A stretch of 64,000 bases of DNA from Metallyticus violacea (GCA_030762175.1 CM060833.1:9498501-9562500), one strand, 5' to 3'. Shown: positions 32,666 to 44,199, counted from the first letter of the stretch. The notes: generated by a model from the sequence alone, not told the origin. Numbers and translations are program-made.

Positions 32666-33570
32666 CTGTTGTTATCACTCTAAACCACGATTGGACGATG
32701 GCCTCTAGCAGTTCCGTCTCGTTACTGGAATTCCGACGCGACACCCAAACTTTCCGCCTCGACCACAAGTTTTCCATTGTGTTGAGGTCAGGACTGTTCC
32801 CTGGCCAAGAGAGGACAGTAACATGATGGTCCCTGAACCGTTTCTGATTGATTCGAGCGGATGACACTTTGCGCCAGCCTGTTGGAAGATGCATCGCTGA
32901 TTGTCATCCCGAAATAATTCACGTATAGTAGCCAGCACTTTTTAAGTCTAAGACCTCTTTTCGGTATTTTTTACATTAATGTTGCTCTCTAACACTGCAA
33001 AGTCCTGACACCATGCCTTGCCATGCTTTCCCATACCATGACGCTGACAGGATGTTTCATAGTGGCGGTGGTGCACTCGGTAACATGACCCCACCTCTTT
33101 GACGACGCACAAACTTGCAAAGATGTTGATCTTCGTTTCATCGCTCCAAATGACTTGACCCCGGTCATTTGGCGTCCAATTCCACACCACACGCCTTTGG
33201 TTGAGATCGTCCTCGCTCGTTGAACATTTTCTCACAGTCTTTGTCTGGTTATTCAGTCAGAGACATGTAGCCCAGAAGTCTTTAAGATGATATTTATATC
33301 TTTTGACGTATGTCGGCGATGTTGTAGAGAAAGGCGGCAGATTCTGCGGCATTCTTGAGCATATGATTTTGACTTTCTGCCACTTCTTGGAGACGTTCTT
33401 GTGCTCCCAGTTACTTTGTACCACTTGTAAACTTTCTTAGTGCCTGACTTTAGAGCACCACCATCCAAATTTTTCGTTATTTCTTCATAGGAATAGTCTT
33501 CTTCATGAAGTGTTGCTGTCTTACTCCTTTTACTTGGTGAACAGTCAGCGCGTTTTGTCTTAGGGGCCAT
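32600..33570 (-). pseudogene. Tc1 transposase, nearly full length, frameshifted
   Basis: Minus-strand Tc1-family transposase starting at an ATG at 33570 (MAPKTKRADCSPSKRS). Residues about 20-55 hold the first HTH (YSYEEITKNLDGG, VYKWYKVTGSTR), followed by SPRSGRKSKS and a second HTH (RHTSKDINIILKTSGLHVSD). A segment of about 90 bp is lost near 33240. The first acid is intact in QVIWSDETKINIF, then MKHPVSVMVWESMARHG. The second-acid motif reads CIFQQAGAKCHP, with Ala for Asp. The final Glu is kept in WPGNSPDLNTMENLW. Frameshifts separate these parts. The tail at 32640 merges into the inverted duplication. Confidence 0.88.
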
Positions 33571-34780
33571 TATTTGAAATTACGTGAAGACTTTTCAACT
33601 CACTCTGAAAATGTTCACTTTACAACAGTTAGTTGCCAACTCTATACATCATTGTTGTTGACACTTAGGTACTGGTAGAGTACAACAATGTAACACAACA
33701 ATTTGGTTGAAAACACTATAATTACACAACAATTATGTTGCTGCTGTACTAAGATGGAATTATTGATGTTATCGAATATTGTTAATTAAACTTGTTTCTG
33801 ATATCTATACAGAACGTAGCACATTTCACCTTTCTTAAATTGTATAGAAACCTCATAGACTAAATACCATCTGTTGATTTAGCACAACACAAGCTATGTA
33901 TATCTTGTAAGATTTAAAAAGCATAAAAATTATAAGCAAAGTGTCCAGAATTAATGTCACTACTGTTTATGATATTAACTTAGCAATATTTTACTAGCTT
34001 AATGCGTAATGTACGCGTATTTAGTTGTCATGACTACCGGTTCCCGCCTGTGAGAGGTTTGCAAGTTGAGAAATGTTCAGTTCCGCCCACAGCGAAATGG
34101 GGGTGTCACGCAAAGAGGTATATACTCCTCTGAAATTCTGATTTGGTCTCAACAAATCCTCAACTGAGGCCTGTGCAATGTAACAGGAGAGAGTTTGTTC
34201 TTCCTTAAAGCAGAACTCGAAGATGGTTTAAAATGTTTAAACATTAACATCGTTGCTGCCATTGTGATAAGAGGATGGTCAAATAACGTAATGAACATTT
34301 GCAAAAATTCTGAAAGTTTTAGTGGGTTTTTGTTCACGATGGGCTCCAAACTTCTGATTCTCTAACAAAAGAACGTTCGCATGCAGTAGAAGATGATGTC
34401 ACAGTTTGGTTCAAATGTGAAAACCCACTGCTAATTAACAAAAGAAAAGTAAAGTAAAGTGGTTGCTTCTGCTGGCAAAGTTATGATCATTTCATTTTTG
34501 ATATTCAAGGAAGATTTCACCAGCATGTCAAACCTGTAATACACAATTGTAACTGGACGATATTACAGAGATGTCTTAAAAACTGATCAAAATCAACGAG
34601 AAGATGTACCTGACCCTTCCAATAGTCTATATTTGATCATGTGATTTTTTGACGATTTTTGAAGGACCTGTGAAAAAATTGCTTCCAGCATGTTCTCTAA
34701 GACAGACAGAAACGATGGGACAGGTGCGGGACTACGAGAAATATCAAAATTATGAGGATGAGTAAAGGAATGTTGTCAAA

Positions 34781-34818
<38 letters not shown>

Positions 34819-35722
34819 ATCGAATAGTTCTCGTATATTCTAGCAACATGATACATATATTCTGTATCAAATATCAGGAGTCACTTGTGGCGCTGCATTT
34901 ACGAAATGTCTTTATTTGTTGAGGAGCATTAGAACGTGATTAATTGTAAAAGTACTTGAATGTTTATTGAGAGGGGCTTCATGAACGCCATGTGTATCGA
35001 AAAACGTCAGAAGAAAGAAACGACAAACTTTTGTACTGACTCGTACTAACGGATACGATATGGCAGCTGAGGCTTAGAAACTGTCTCTCCCAGTTTTGTG
35101 TATGTAACCTGTTTGGCCCACGCATGGCACAGAATAGCAGAAGAAATACGTCTCCACTTTTTCAAAAGTTAATGCTCCTTTTCATCTGTGAAAAAGTTTT
35201 CGTGAAAGTGCCTTCTGGAGTTAAAACTTTTCAGAGACATTCTCTGTGAGGCGCCTCCTTACTGAGCTTGTGTATTGACTATATGGGAAAGTGTAAAGGT
35301 GGTTCTCTAATGACAAAGAGGAAATCAGCTGTATTTCTGCTCCAATCAAAATCCACTTCGGGAAACTGATGTTCTTTGTGATATCTACTATATTCTAAAT
35401 GTACAGGGTTTGCAAACAACATTTAATTATGGAGAATCAGAACTTCCAGTGTTTAAATATTTTCCAATAATACTGTTAGGTATTTTCTTCTTCGCCATGG
35501 AAAATTATAAAACAACATTGTTATTGAAACAACAACACAGTTACAATTACAATATTCTTACGTACAAAAAAAAACTTTGCAAATACAATAGATACAGTTT
35601 TAGCAAATGTTTAAAAATTTAAAGGGTTAAAAATATTTGCATTTATTAATTACTACAGCATTTCATACAGTATTGTAACAAGGAGTTTATTTCGATGGCC
35701 GTACTAGCCACAATCGCGACAC
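33571..35722. other. Unassigned sequence with a (GAT)n tract
   Basis: A 12-unit GAT/ATG repeat lies at 34780-34816. Some repeated TTGT/ACAACAA words near 33650-33750 may belong to the Tc1 5' end. No other gene, RNA or repeat recognised in 2.1 kb. Confidence 0.3.
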
Positions 35723-35978
35723 TGCCAAGGGTGGCCGATGTCGTTAAGGCGCGGACTTGTGAGCGGGAGATCTAGGGTTCGAATCCCGTCAGGACCGTCC
35801 TCCTTAACCGAGGTTTTTTCCAGGTTTTCCTCAGTCCTCATAAATGGCAAATGCCGGGGAGGTACCCTAAAGTTAGGCCTGGAACGTTTCCTTCCTTTAA
35901 AAAAAATCCTTCCCCAATTTATCATTTCATCTCATGTCATCAGTGTCCACCGCCTGTGGTGCTTCAGTAGTAAAAACT
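35723..35978 (+). repeat. SINE-A copy
   Basis: Nearly full length. The head tgccaagggtggccgatgtc has lost the usual ccgccac start. The body is close to consensus. The copy stops at tagtaaaaact, before the gggcgttaaacac tail, so it is truncated by about 15 bp at the 3' end. Confidence 0.92.
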
Positions 35979-36034
35979 ATAATGATTGTTGACAGTAAAA
36001 CTTAAAAAATAAACCATGAACTTAATTGAGTATA

Positions 36035-36453
36035 CCGCCACGGGTGGCCGAGGTTGTTAAAGTGCGGACTAGTGAGTGGAAGGTCTCGGGTTCGAATCCC
36101 GCCAGGCTCGCTCTACCTGACAGAGGTTTTTTTCCGGGTTTTCTTCAGTGCTCATAAATGGCAAATGCCGGGAAGGTATCTTAAACTTAGACCTGGAACG
36201 TTTCCTTCCTTAAAAAAAAATCCTTTCCCAATATGTATAAACTGCAATAAAAATAGATTCTTATTAAAAATATATAATCAGCCAATTAACAATTTAACTA
36301 TTATACTACCATCATATTTACTACTAGCTTTAATAGCAACTATTAAAATCATTTATATTTACAAAGGACCTTTACGATATATTTCATCTCATGTATCATC
36401 AGTGTTCACCGCCTATGGTGCCTCTGTAGTAAAAACGGGCGTTAAACACTATT
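36035..36453 (+). repeat. SINE-A copy split by a mitochondrial DNA insertion
   Basis: The 5' part (36035 to about 36234) runs from ccgccacgggtggccg to cctttcccaatat. The 3' part (about 36377-36453) runs from atatttcatctcatg to gggcgttaaacactatt. In intact copies these two points are adjacent. About 142 bp of foreign DNA, the ND6 fragment, lies between them, so the insertion came after the SINE. The few shared bases (atat) at the junctions look like microhomology and not a target duplication. Confidence 0.92.
36235..36376 (+). pseudogene. ND6: NUMT: 3' end of mitochondrial ND6
   Basis: Read in the plus frame, the insert gives FLLKIYNQPINNLTI, then LPSYLLLALIATIKIIY and IYKGPLRY (ATA reads as Met in the invertebrate mitochondrial code). 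The hydrophobic run followed by K-I-x-x-I-x-K-G-P-L-R is the characteristic C-terminus of arthropod ND6, a membrane subunit of respiratory complex I. About 45 of roughly 165-175 residues are covered, with no stop in that frame. Base composition (very A/T-rich, few G on this strand) also suits mitochondrial DNA. Only this one gene piece is present, so it is a small fragment captured at a chromosome break. It has no function as a gene here. Confidence 0.75.
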
Positions 36454-36489
36454 AAAAATTTATTAAATACATGCCAATCTGGAATTAAA

Positions 36490-37437
36490 TAAGTAAATCT
36501 AATTTAGCTATATGTGAATAAGTTTTACATATATTTACATGCCATTTAACTTAATTAAATAATTTTCACCTATCTAATAAAACATGTCAAACTAAATAGA
36601 TACATATTAATCTGGTTAAATGTGTAAAACTAAAAAAAATTCACATTTTATACATAATAAACTTACTGAATATATTTCACCCAATAAAACATGTCATCTA
36701 GTTAAATGTACATTAATCTAGTTAAATATGTCGGCTAATTAAATACAAATTTTACACGTATTAAATGAATTAAATGCATTTCACCTAATTAAAATATGCC
36801 ATCTAGTTAAATACACATCAACCTAGTTAAATATGTCAACCAGTTAATGATAAATTTTACACATCAAGCTAGTTAAATACGCGAAATAATTAAATACAAA
36901 TTTTAGACATATTAAATTAATTAAATACATTTCTCCTAACTAAAATAATGTCATAATAGTTAAATATATATCAACATAGTTAAATATGTCAAACTAATTA
37001 AATTTCCTATTCCCAAGATCGCGGGTTCGAACCCTGCCAGGACCGATGGATTTTTTCGGACGTAAAAATCCTAAGTATGGCTTCCTTCGGAAGGTAAGTA
37101 AAACCGTGGGTCTCGTGTCGTACATTTACGGCACGAAAAAGAACCTCAAGCCTGAAAGAAGAGGCCTCTGAGCAAAATTTGTCGGCCGTTCCACGCCCTG
37201 AGTTGAATGGGACGCTGATGACCTGAGCTGTTAAAGAGCGTCTATTAAAAAAAAAAAATCTAATTAAATACCAGTCAACTTAATTTTACACACAGTAACT
37301 TAATTAAATACATTTCACCCGAATAAACATGTCAGTATAGTTAAATATCATCAATGTAATTAGATATGTTAAACTAATTAAATACATGTCTACATAATTT
37401 TACACATATGAACTTAATTAAATATATTTATAAAATT
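36490..37437. repeat. AT-rich satellite, ~105-110 bp unit, about six copies
   Basis: A diverged tandem array. A typical unit is ttaaatacatttcacctaat, then aaacatgtcatctagttaaa, then tacacatcaacctagttaaa, tatgtcaaactaattaaata, and caaattttacacatatt. Units can be followed at about 36548, 36663, 36769, 36872 (partial), 36920 and 37258 onward. Sub-repeats of about 25 bp (tagttaaatatgtca) are visible within the unit. A SINE-B interrupts the array at 37010. Confidence 0.8.
37010..37257 (+). repeat. SINE-B copy inside the satellite
   Basis: SINE-B that begins at cccaagatcgcgggttcgaa, so the first ~45 bp of the head are missing, and runs to gagcgtctattaaaaaaaaa. Low divergence. It interrupts the AT-rich array and continues directly into further repeat units. 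Confidence 0.92.
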
Positions 37438-38235
37438 ATTAGTTTTATCAGATATAATTGAGCGTATTTAAGCCTAGACATTTGTCATTTTGAATAATAA
37501 TATAAACAAGTTAAGCGAAGCTAGCCAATTAATAAGTTAAACAACGTTTCAATTAGTCCGGGTTAAAGTTAAATTTGACACCAAAAACATTCATATCTAC
37601 ATATATCAATTAAATATTTCTACACATATAATTTTAGGCTACTTTTAGATCTTGTCAAACAAGGACAACCCCGAAAGACAACTGCAAGTAACTCATTTCA
37701 GTTATTTATGAAAGAAAATTTACGCACGTTCGCTCCCTGTTGCCTACAATTGATTTTAAAACTATGCTCGTTCCTACCATAGCATGTTTGTTTTTCTAAC
37801 CTGGTTGTGATATCTGTACATACATTTTGTTCTGTATACTCATTGTATAATGACGTTTTCCTCTCTTTTTTAAGTCTCTCCGCTAATGATATCCGACATT
37901 TTCTTGTTACGACGCTGTACGCGGATTTTTTCTAGGATACTTATTTGATATATGCTATATGGGCTCCAACCAGCAGCTCTATACTCCATTAGGAGCGAAC
38001 TAATCATAAATAAGCTATCTTCTTCCATTTTAAACTAGTCTTTTTTTAATCGGTTTTATAATTAAGGAAATTCTGCTTGGTTTTTACAGAATGTTATTGC
38101 CTTTTTCTTAGAACCATTTATTTTCATCCTATTTTTAACCGCTCAAAACCATTCGTCACTTCCTCAAATGTGTTGGTAATATGGGAAGGAAAGTACTAGT
38201 GAAGCTGTATTTCATGGTGTTCTAGAGAAGTACAT
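37438..38235. other. Unassigned sequence
   Basis: No recognised gene or repeat in about 800 bp after the satellite. Confidence 0.3.
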
Positions 38236-38495
38236 TTGCTCACCATTATCAAGCAAGAAGATGCTGGAACTGCATTTTCCATACATTTCTGGCATCTACT
38301 TATTAAATTATCCATCACCCTCTGCAATTTCTTCTCTGAAATGGAAGAATTTCTCCACGAATGTTCTTTTTCATTTCATGAAAGACGTGTGGGTTTGTTT
38401 TACACACTTCAATGCCCCCTTGAGATAAAAATCTCAGGGCGATAAACGAGGAGGCCAAGGAGGCCATATATTGTCAGTGATGCTTCTATCATCAC
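38236..38495 (-). pseudogene. DUF4817 transposase C-terminal fragment
   Basis: The minus strand reads NIWPPWPPRLSPEIFISRG (relatives: WPPRSPDLNPLDFFLWG), then VCKTNPHVFHEMKKNIRGEI, and a tail with the fragments CRG, ARNVWKMQFQHLL and then stops. It is a close relative of the copy at 40260-41075: both start with the same attatcaagcaagaagatgctggaact. Upstream of 38495 the sequence changes abruptly to a plus-strand mariner. Confidence 0.75.
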
Positions 38496-38504
38496 TCAAA
38501 CTGC

Positions 38505-38823
38505 TTAAAAAGGCGTGTTGCTTTTGCATGACAATGCCCGTCCTCATACTGGCAATTTCAAGTAGGGAGTTCTCCAGCACCTTCGTATAGCCCAGATCTT
38601 GCTCCAAGAGACTTCCATTGAAACATCTTTCGGTGAGCATTTTCTCAACAATGAAGTTGTAGAAAGGGAAGTCACCACCTGGTTCTGAGAGCTGCTGGAT
38701 TTCAGGGACAAGTGCCTCAAGTACTGGGAGATATTGTCCAGAAATAAAAGTATTTCTCAAATCAAGTACTCTAAATTGTTATGCCCTGTAGTCATTTGTG
38801 ACTTACTTAATGACGTACCCTCG
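38505..38823 (+). pseudogene. Mariner transposase C-terminal fragment
   Basis: The plus strand reads a second-acid motif (LLLHDNARPHTGN, through a frameshift at 38512-38560), loses the third-acid motif to a deletion, then continues with FGEHFLNNEVVEREVTTWF and DKCLKYWEI and on to a stop. The right end is acttaatgacgtaccctcg followed by TA at 38824-38825. It is joined back to back with the DUF4817 fragment. Confidence 0.72.
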
Positions 38824-38937
38824 TATATCATTACATATTAATGTTTATGATAAGGTATATTACATCTTAATTTTAGTCTTTCAAAAAGAGTCCGTATTTT
38901 CATATTTTGTTAAAATGTTATATTTTTACATAAGTAT

Positions 38938-39232
38938 AACGCCGGTTTTTACAATTAAGACACCACGAGCTGTGGACACTGATGATACATGAAATGAAAT
39001 GATAAATTGGGAAAGGAATTTGTTTATTTATTTATTTATTTATTTATTTATTTTTGAGGAAGGAAGCTTTCCTCAATTGTTTAGGGTATTTCCCCGGCAT
39101 TTGCCATTTATAAGAACTGAAGAAAATGTGAAAAGAAAAAATAAAAGTCAGTCAGGGAGGGCGGTCATGGCTGGCATCCCCAGATCTCCCGCTCACGTGT
39201 CCATGCCATGACCTCAGCCGCCCTTTGCGGTG
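38938..39232 (-). repeat. SINE-A copy with (TTTA)n expansion
   Basis: Full-length minus-strand SINE-A. The A/T-rich middle has expanded into about nine TTTA units at 39019-39053, a microsatellite born inside the SINE. The body is diverged (for example gaaaatgtgaaaagaaaaaataaaag replaces the usual ggaaaacctggaaaaaacc). Confidence 0.88.
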
Positions 39233-40255
39233 AAATATTATCATATTTTTCTACTCTCTAATCATAACAAAGTAATTTCCAACAGTTTAATTTTTTTATT
39301 TATAGAAAATCGATATTTGGTAGTTCGCGAAACAAATTTGAATACATTCTAAGGCTTTTACCCTGTTTCGCTTTAAAACTGATTTATCAACACCTAATAT
39401 GCACTGCTTTATTACCATTACCATCTTTTATTTTGCTTCGTGACCATATATTCTCTCTTTCAAATTCCCTATCTAGCAGTAAAGCGGTAGCAAAAATTTT
39501 GAAAAGCGCGTGGGTGACGCTATAGTTGACCTTTTCAAATGTTTTCAATGAGGGACGCACAGAGAAAGAGAGAATTCGATTTTCAGTTTTATTTATTCGT
39601 TTATGCATGAGTTAATGTGATGCTCAAATGTTTTATGCTACATGCACTGCAAAGCTGAATGCCAGTTTATTTTAACCATTCTGTTTATTGCACTCTAGCG
39701 GATGGGCCTGATTCACTCTTGAAGTAGCCAAGCAAGGGGCTTCTAAAGCCTTCCCCAGCAGATTGTCGACTGAGTGTTCTGATAAACATGTCTGCCCCAC
39801 TGACGCCAGCTCCTCTAATCCGAGCTAATGGCCTCTTAGCCAAGTTGGTGCCTTTTTTTCCTCCCTACCTGAAGGTATGCTCTACACCAGCAGACCGGAA
39901 ATGAAGGCGTCACGATTCATCGGCGATAATAGAAATGAAATTTTTGAAGTTGTTTTGTAAATAACGTGAGAGAGTTTTGCTGCAAGGTCAAAACGCATAG
40001 TTACGCAGCAAACATTTTGAATCACATATATGATGTTCAACTTTAGAATGTATCATATTTACACTGGAATACCAATTTGTTGTATTAACATTGTTATATG
40101 TGTTTTAATGTACTTTACACACACCCTTTCTAATGGGTCATTTTTCCTTCTTGAAGCGGTCACGCGTAACGTCCGGTTGGTCGGTCGATTAAAGACCGCG
40201 ATGAACGGGAGTCAGAAAGTCGCATGACTGTCGCGTAAACACTTAAAAAATACAT
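39233..40255. other. Unassigned sequence
   Basis: No recognised gene in 1.0 kb. The stretch 40155-40250 is GC-richer (gtccggttggtcggtcgatt, then cgcgatgaacggg) and adjoins the C-terminal side of the next transposase, so it may be the outer end of that element. Confidence 0.3.
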
Positions 40256-40259
40256 TTAC

Positions 40260-41075
40260 ACACTATTATCAAGCAAGAAGATGCTGGAACTGTCTCTCTT
40301 CACTTTCCATAAATTTCTGGCATCTGCTTATGAAATTAATATTTGCGGTTTCCTCTGAGAAATGCAAGAACTTACTTCACGAATGTTATTGTTTCAGTTC
40401 ATCCAATGTGTGTGGATTTGTCTTGTAAACATTTTCCTTTAACGCCACCAGAGATAAAAAAATCTCAGGGAGTTAAATCGGGGGACTTAGGGCGCCATAT
40501 ATCGCCGAATATTTCATGAAGTGCATGCTAGAAGACATGGGTTGTATGTGCCGTTGCAGAATCGTATTGGCAAATGACGAACCTAAGTTTCCTTCACACT
40601 TAATTAACAAAAAAGGTTGCAAAATATTCGGCACATAGCAATCACTATAGTACCTATTATTCTATAGCCGCTAATGGCGTACCACACTCCTATCTTTTGA
40701 TCATGCAGGGGTACCTGGTGAAGCAGGGTAGTTTTATGAAGTAACATACCCACTTAGGTGGAACCAAGACTTGTCCATAAAGAAAATTAGGCCAAGCACA
40801 CTATTCAAAATTCATTCACAAATTTACTGCAGGGTCACCCGGTTTAAATTCTTACACTACAGTAATTTTATAGGGTTTTAACTCCAGTGGCTTTGTAGCT
40901 GATTGAACAGAGGAATAGGAAATTTCCGTTTGCTGAGAAAGACGGCGAAGCGATTTTTAGGCCTGAGGGAACATTCCGAGCTTATGCAATGTTATCTAAT
41001 GTTTCTTCTGTGAGTGCTGTATGTGGCAGTGTACGCTTTTTATCAAGAATACTTCATTTACCACTCTATGAATCG
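40260..41075 (-). pseudogene. DUF4817 transposase relic
   Basis: Minus-strand relic with frameshifts. From high to low coordinate: the DNA-binding linker near 40950-41030 (TLPHTALTEETLDNIA, then SPSFSANG, where relatives have SRRLSQQTG), a weak first-acid region, a second-acid region near 40540 (YDSATAHTTHVF), then SPDLTP.DFF and VYKTNPHTLDEL near 40410, and the QHLL tail. All segments carry stops. Same subfamily as 38236-38495. It faces the next copy head to head. Confidence 0.78.
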
Positions 41076-41319
41076 AATTTTGACTTGGAGTTGAATATCA
41101 AGGAATCATTTTTTAAACAATCTCGATACATCACGAAAAGATTCTGTAAGCACCTGCACGTTCCTAGAGTTAAACTCGAACTGACCTCCCCACCGGCTCC
41201 GCATCCGGCTTTCAAGAGTTGGAACGAAACGACAGCTGCAGAGCTCGGCGCACGTGGGGAGATCCCTCGAAGGAAAAACCACCCACTGTTAATACACTTT
41301 CACTCTGTCCTCCACACAG

Positions 41320-42485
41320 ACTCAAGGATGCATTTCACGATCTTGTGAATAGATTTGATATTATTGGTTCCGTGCAAATTAAGAAATATGCGAAGACGTG
41401 CCGTGCCGTGCCGTTTTAACAGAAAACAGTTTAGACGAAATTGGCGCAAATCTTGAACGTTCTCCAACAAAATCACTAAGTGTTTCATTGTCTTCTGCAC
41501 ATACAGCAACAACATTGTTAAAAACCAAACCTTGCAAGTGTAAACGTGTCCATTATTATCTGCGACATGGTGATCCCGTAGCAGGTGTGCATTATTGTAA
41601 GTGGTTTCTTTCATCAGTGACTGAAGGGTTTATCTATTCACAGTTTGTTTTCTTTTCAGACGAGACATATGGGCGTGTGAACACTCATAACACTTACATC
41701 TGGGTTCTGAAAACCTCAATTGTTGCAAGAAATCTCTCTTTCTGATAGGAAAACTGGAATTTGATGAGCCATTAGCGCAAGGTGCATAATCGGTCCGATT
41801 TTTTACGAGCAGGCAGCAAATGGAGAGAGGTACCGAAATAATATAAAGATCCCATTTTTTAATCAGTTCACGGAAAAACAGAAATCATTTGGGTGGTTTC
41901 AACAAGATTCTACCACAGCAGCGGAGTTCATGGGTAAAATTAAGGAAGTGTTTGAAGACGAGAGTGCTGATGTATAGTCCTCTCGCTCTCCGAACCGCCA
42001 CGGGTGGCCGAGGTCGTTAAGTCTCGGACTCGTGAGCGGGAGGTCTGGGTTCGAATACCGCCAGGACCGTCCTTCCTGACTGAGGTTTTTTCCAGGTTTT
42101 CCTCAGTCCTCATAAATGGCAAATGCCGGGGAGGTACCCTAAACTTAGGCCTGAAACGATTCCTTCCTTAAAAATAAATCCTTTCCCAATATATCATTTC
42201 ATTTCATGTATCATCAGTGTCCATCGCCATCGCCTGTGGTGCCTCTGTAGCAAAAACGGGCGTTAAACACTATTCATTAATTAATTCGCTCTCCGTATAT
42301 GGCAGTCTGTGAGTTTTAGGGTAGCTTGAAGGACAAGTACTAAACAAATCCCCATATTTTCGCAGAACTCAGGGAAATCATACGAAATTAAATCAGAAAC
42401 AATTCAATGATCGAGCTAAGTCGTATAAATCGAAATGTATCTACCGGTGCAATGTCCGTTTAGCTGAGAGATGATATTTTCAGCA
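41320..42485 (+). pseudogene. DUF4817 transposase interrupted by a SINE-A
   Basis: Plus-strand relic. The HTH end HDLVNRFDIIGSVQIKK (near 41335), then VLTENSLDEIGANLERSPTK and TLLKTKPCKCKRVHYY and the first acid in FVFFSDETYGRVNTHN (near 41650), are in almost continuous frame (41398-41745). Weaker core sequence follows to 41990. After the SINE insertion the C-terminus resumes near 42296: YMAVCEF, LKDKY, TNPHIFAELREIIRNEI. The SINE is flanked by a 10-bp target duplication, so removing it restores one copy of the transposase. Several other frameshifts remain. Confidence 0.82.
41993..42285 (+). repeat. SINE-A copy with target duplication, inside a transposase
   Basis: Full-length SINE-A close to consensus. 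An exact 10-bp direct repeat, tcgctctccg, lies at 41983-41992 and 42286-42295. A tandem catcgc duplication occurs near 42222-42233. Tail: gggcgttaaacactattcattaatta. Confidence 0.96.
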
Positions 42486-44195
42486 TTTGCTATAATGTAA
42501 GCTTTTATACACTTTTAAGAAGCGAAATCGAAATAATAGACGCGATCGGCTGTGGCATATCCAGCTCTCGAGACACAAAAACCCTTGCGATTGGTAAGGA
42601 CTTATTTTGGAAGCCATGTAATTTTAGAGAATATTTACTAGGTCTACCAAAAATGACATGGTATGTTTCATGCAAGATTATAATTTCGAAATTTCGATTC
42701 CCCTTCCAGTTAAGGCGGTACTATAAGAAAAATTTTCACCCATGTGACATCATCTTAAAATCGACCAAATGAAACAAAACATAATTTGGAATTTTGACAA
42801 TCACAGCCGTGAAATTAACGGAACAAAGTTATCAAATCCGCTTTATCACGCGATGTGCATTTGTCTTGTGGTCAGTGTAGCCAGCTGTATACCTCCATTA
42901 TTCCTGATCACGCATCATTGACCACTTTTGCTGGAGGCGGTGGGGAGCTATTGATAGTAACAAAAGCATGGACAATCATAACGCAAAATGGAGGATTCTT
43001 CAAAGCGTTTTGGTGATGGGTCAAATGTGAAATTGATCTTATCATTAGGGATTTCAATTTTTGTTTTCCTCGGTAGATATTAGACAATCGAACGGTAGCG
43101 ATTGTAATAGTCGACTTTTGTCCATTTCAGTCTCACGATTTATTCATAAGTATAACATTTTATATAAGTGTTAAAATTTTGTGCGCGAATTTCAAATATA
43201 TATCATTTTTATTCTTATTCTATTCATGAAATAGTCCTAATCCGTATTTTGCTGTTCTCTATTGGCACTACTGACAATTGGCATTCTGTCGCAAGATTGC
43301 TTGAAAAGGTTAAGTACAAATATACACTATTACAATTTTGTAAGCCAAGATTAGAGGTATTATATTTAAATTATTATTTAAATATTGAAATAGTCCTATT
43401 AAATATCACTTAAGGGTCTGAACTTTCCAGATAAATTCTCTCATTCACGTTCATGAATTTATCGGCAATCTCAACCCTCTCGATATTACTTGTGATAAAA
43501 TTGCAAGTCCAGGGGTCACGAAATACTTTTATCACCGGAAATGACAACAATGAAACTAGTATCACATGTACATTAGCCACTGAGTTAACAAAATATCGTG
43601 GAATTAACTTTTAGCGCGAGAAATTATGCCTGTAAAAAGTATGATAAATTTTTATTGTATGCCAATTTCATAGAATAAAACTATGCGACTATAACATGTG
43701 GCTTTAAGTAGATAACCGTAGACAGTTGTTCAGTGTTCACTGCCCTGACATTATAAAGTATTGGAAATTACAAGGGGAGTTTTATATTATGTTGTATAAA
43801 CATTTGAAATTTAACAAAAATGTTCTTCTGTTGTGGCTCTGGGCCATTAAGTAAAGACATTTTTATGCATTTATTTCAATGTGTATGTATTTTACTAAGG
43901 AGAAACTTAAAAAAATAAATAAATAAATAAATAAATAAAAGACCTTGAAATTTAAAATACCTAAAATTCCGAGCCCTAGGCGCGATTGTTGAATGAAAGA
44001 AGTAGAGATAAGGAAGGCTATTTCCCGCCCAAAAGGTTTACCGATTATTGCGCCTCGACTTATGGCGGGAACTTAGGAGCTTGCCTCATAACGTAATTTC
44101 TCAAACCAAGTACCTAACTTATTTTAAATTAAATATATCACAGTTACAGTTAAAATAATCAACTAAGCACATACAGAATAAAAATTGGTATCGTC
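42486..44195. other. Unassigned; dispersed repeat and E2F-like words
   Basis: The stretch 42735-42790 is an inverted copy of 28497-28548. At 44019, atttcccgcccaaaa matches the E2F core TTTCCCGCC, and an inverted partner ggcgggaac lies at 44064-44072. An (AAAT)n tract occupies 43913-43940. ORF 43168-43413 (+) has a Leu/Ile-rich sequence without family signal. Confidence 0.3.
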
Positions 44196-44199
44196 ACAC

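Noticed and set aside
38236..38445. Plus-strand ORF at 38236-38445 and ORF 38434-38760 (-)
   Set aside because: Both are antisense shadows of the DUF4817 and mariner fragments annotated there.
41160..41280. GC-richer segment as a gene promoter
   Set aside because: It lies between two head-to-head DUF4817 copies and is more simply explained as transposon end sequence.
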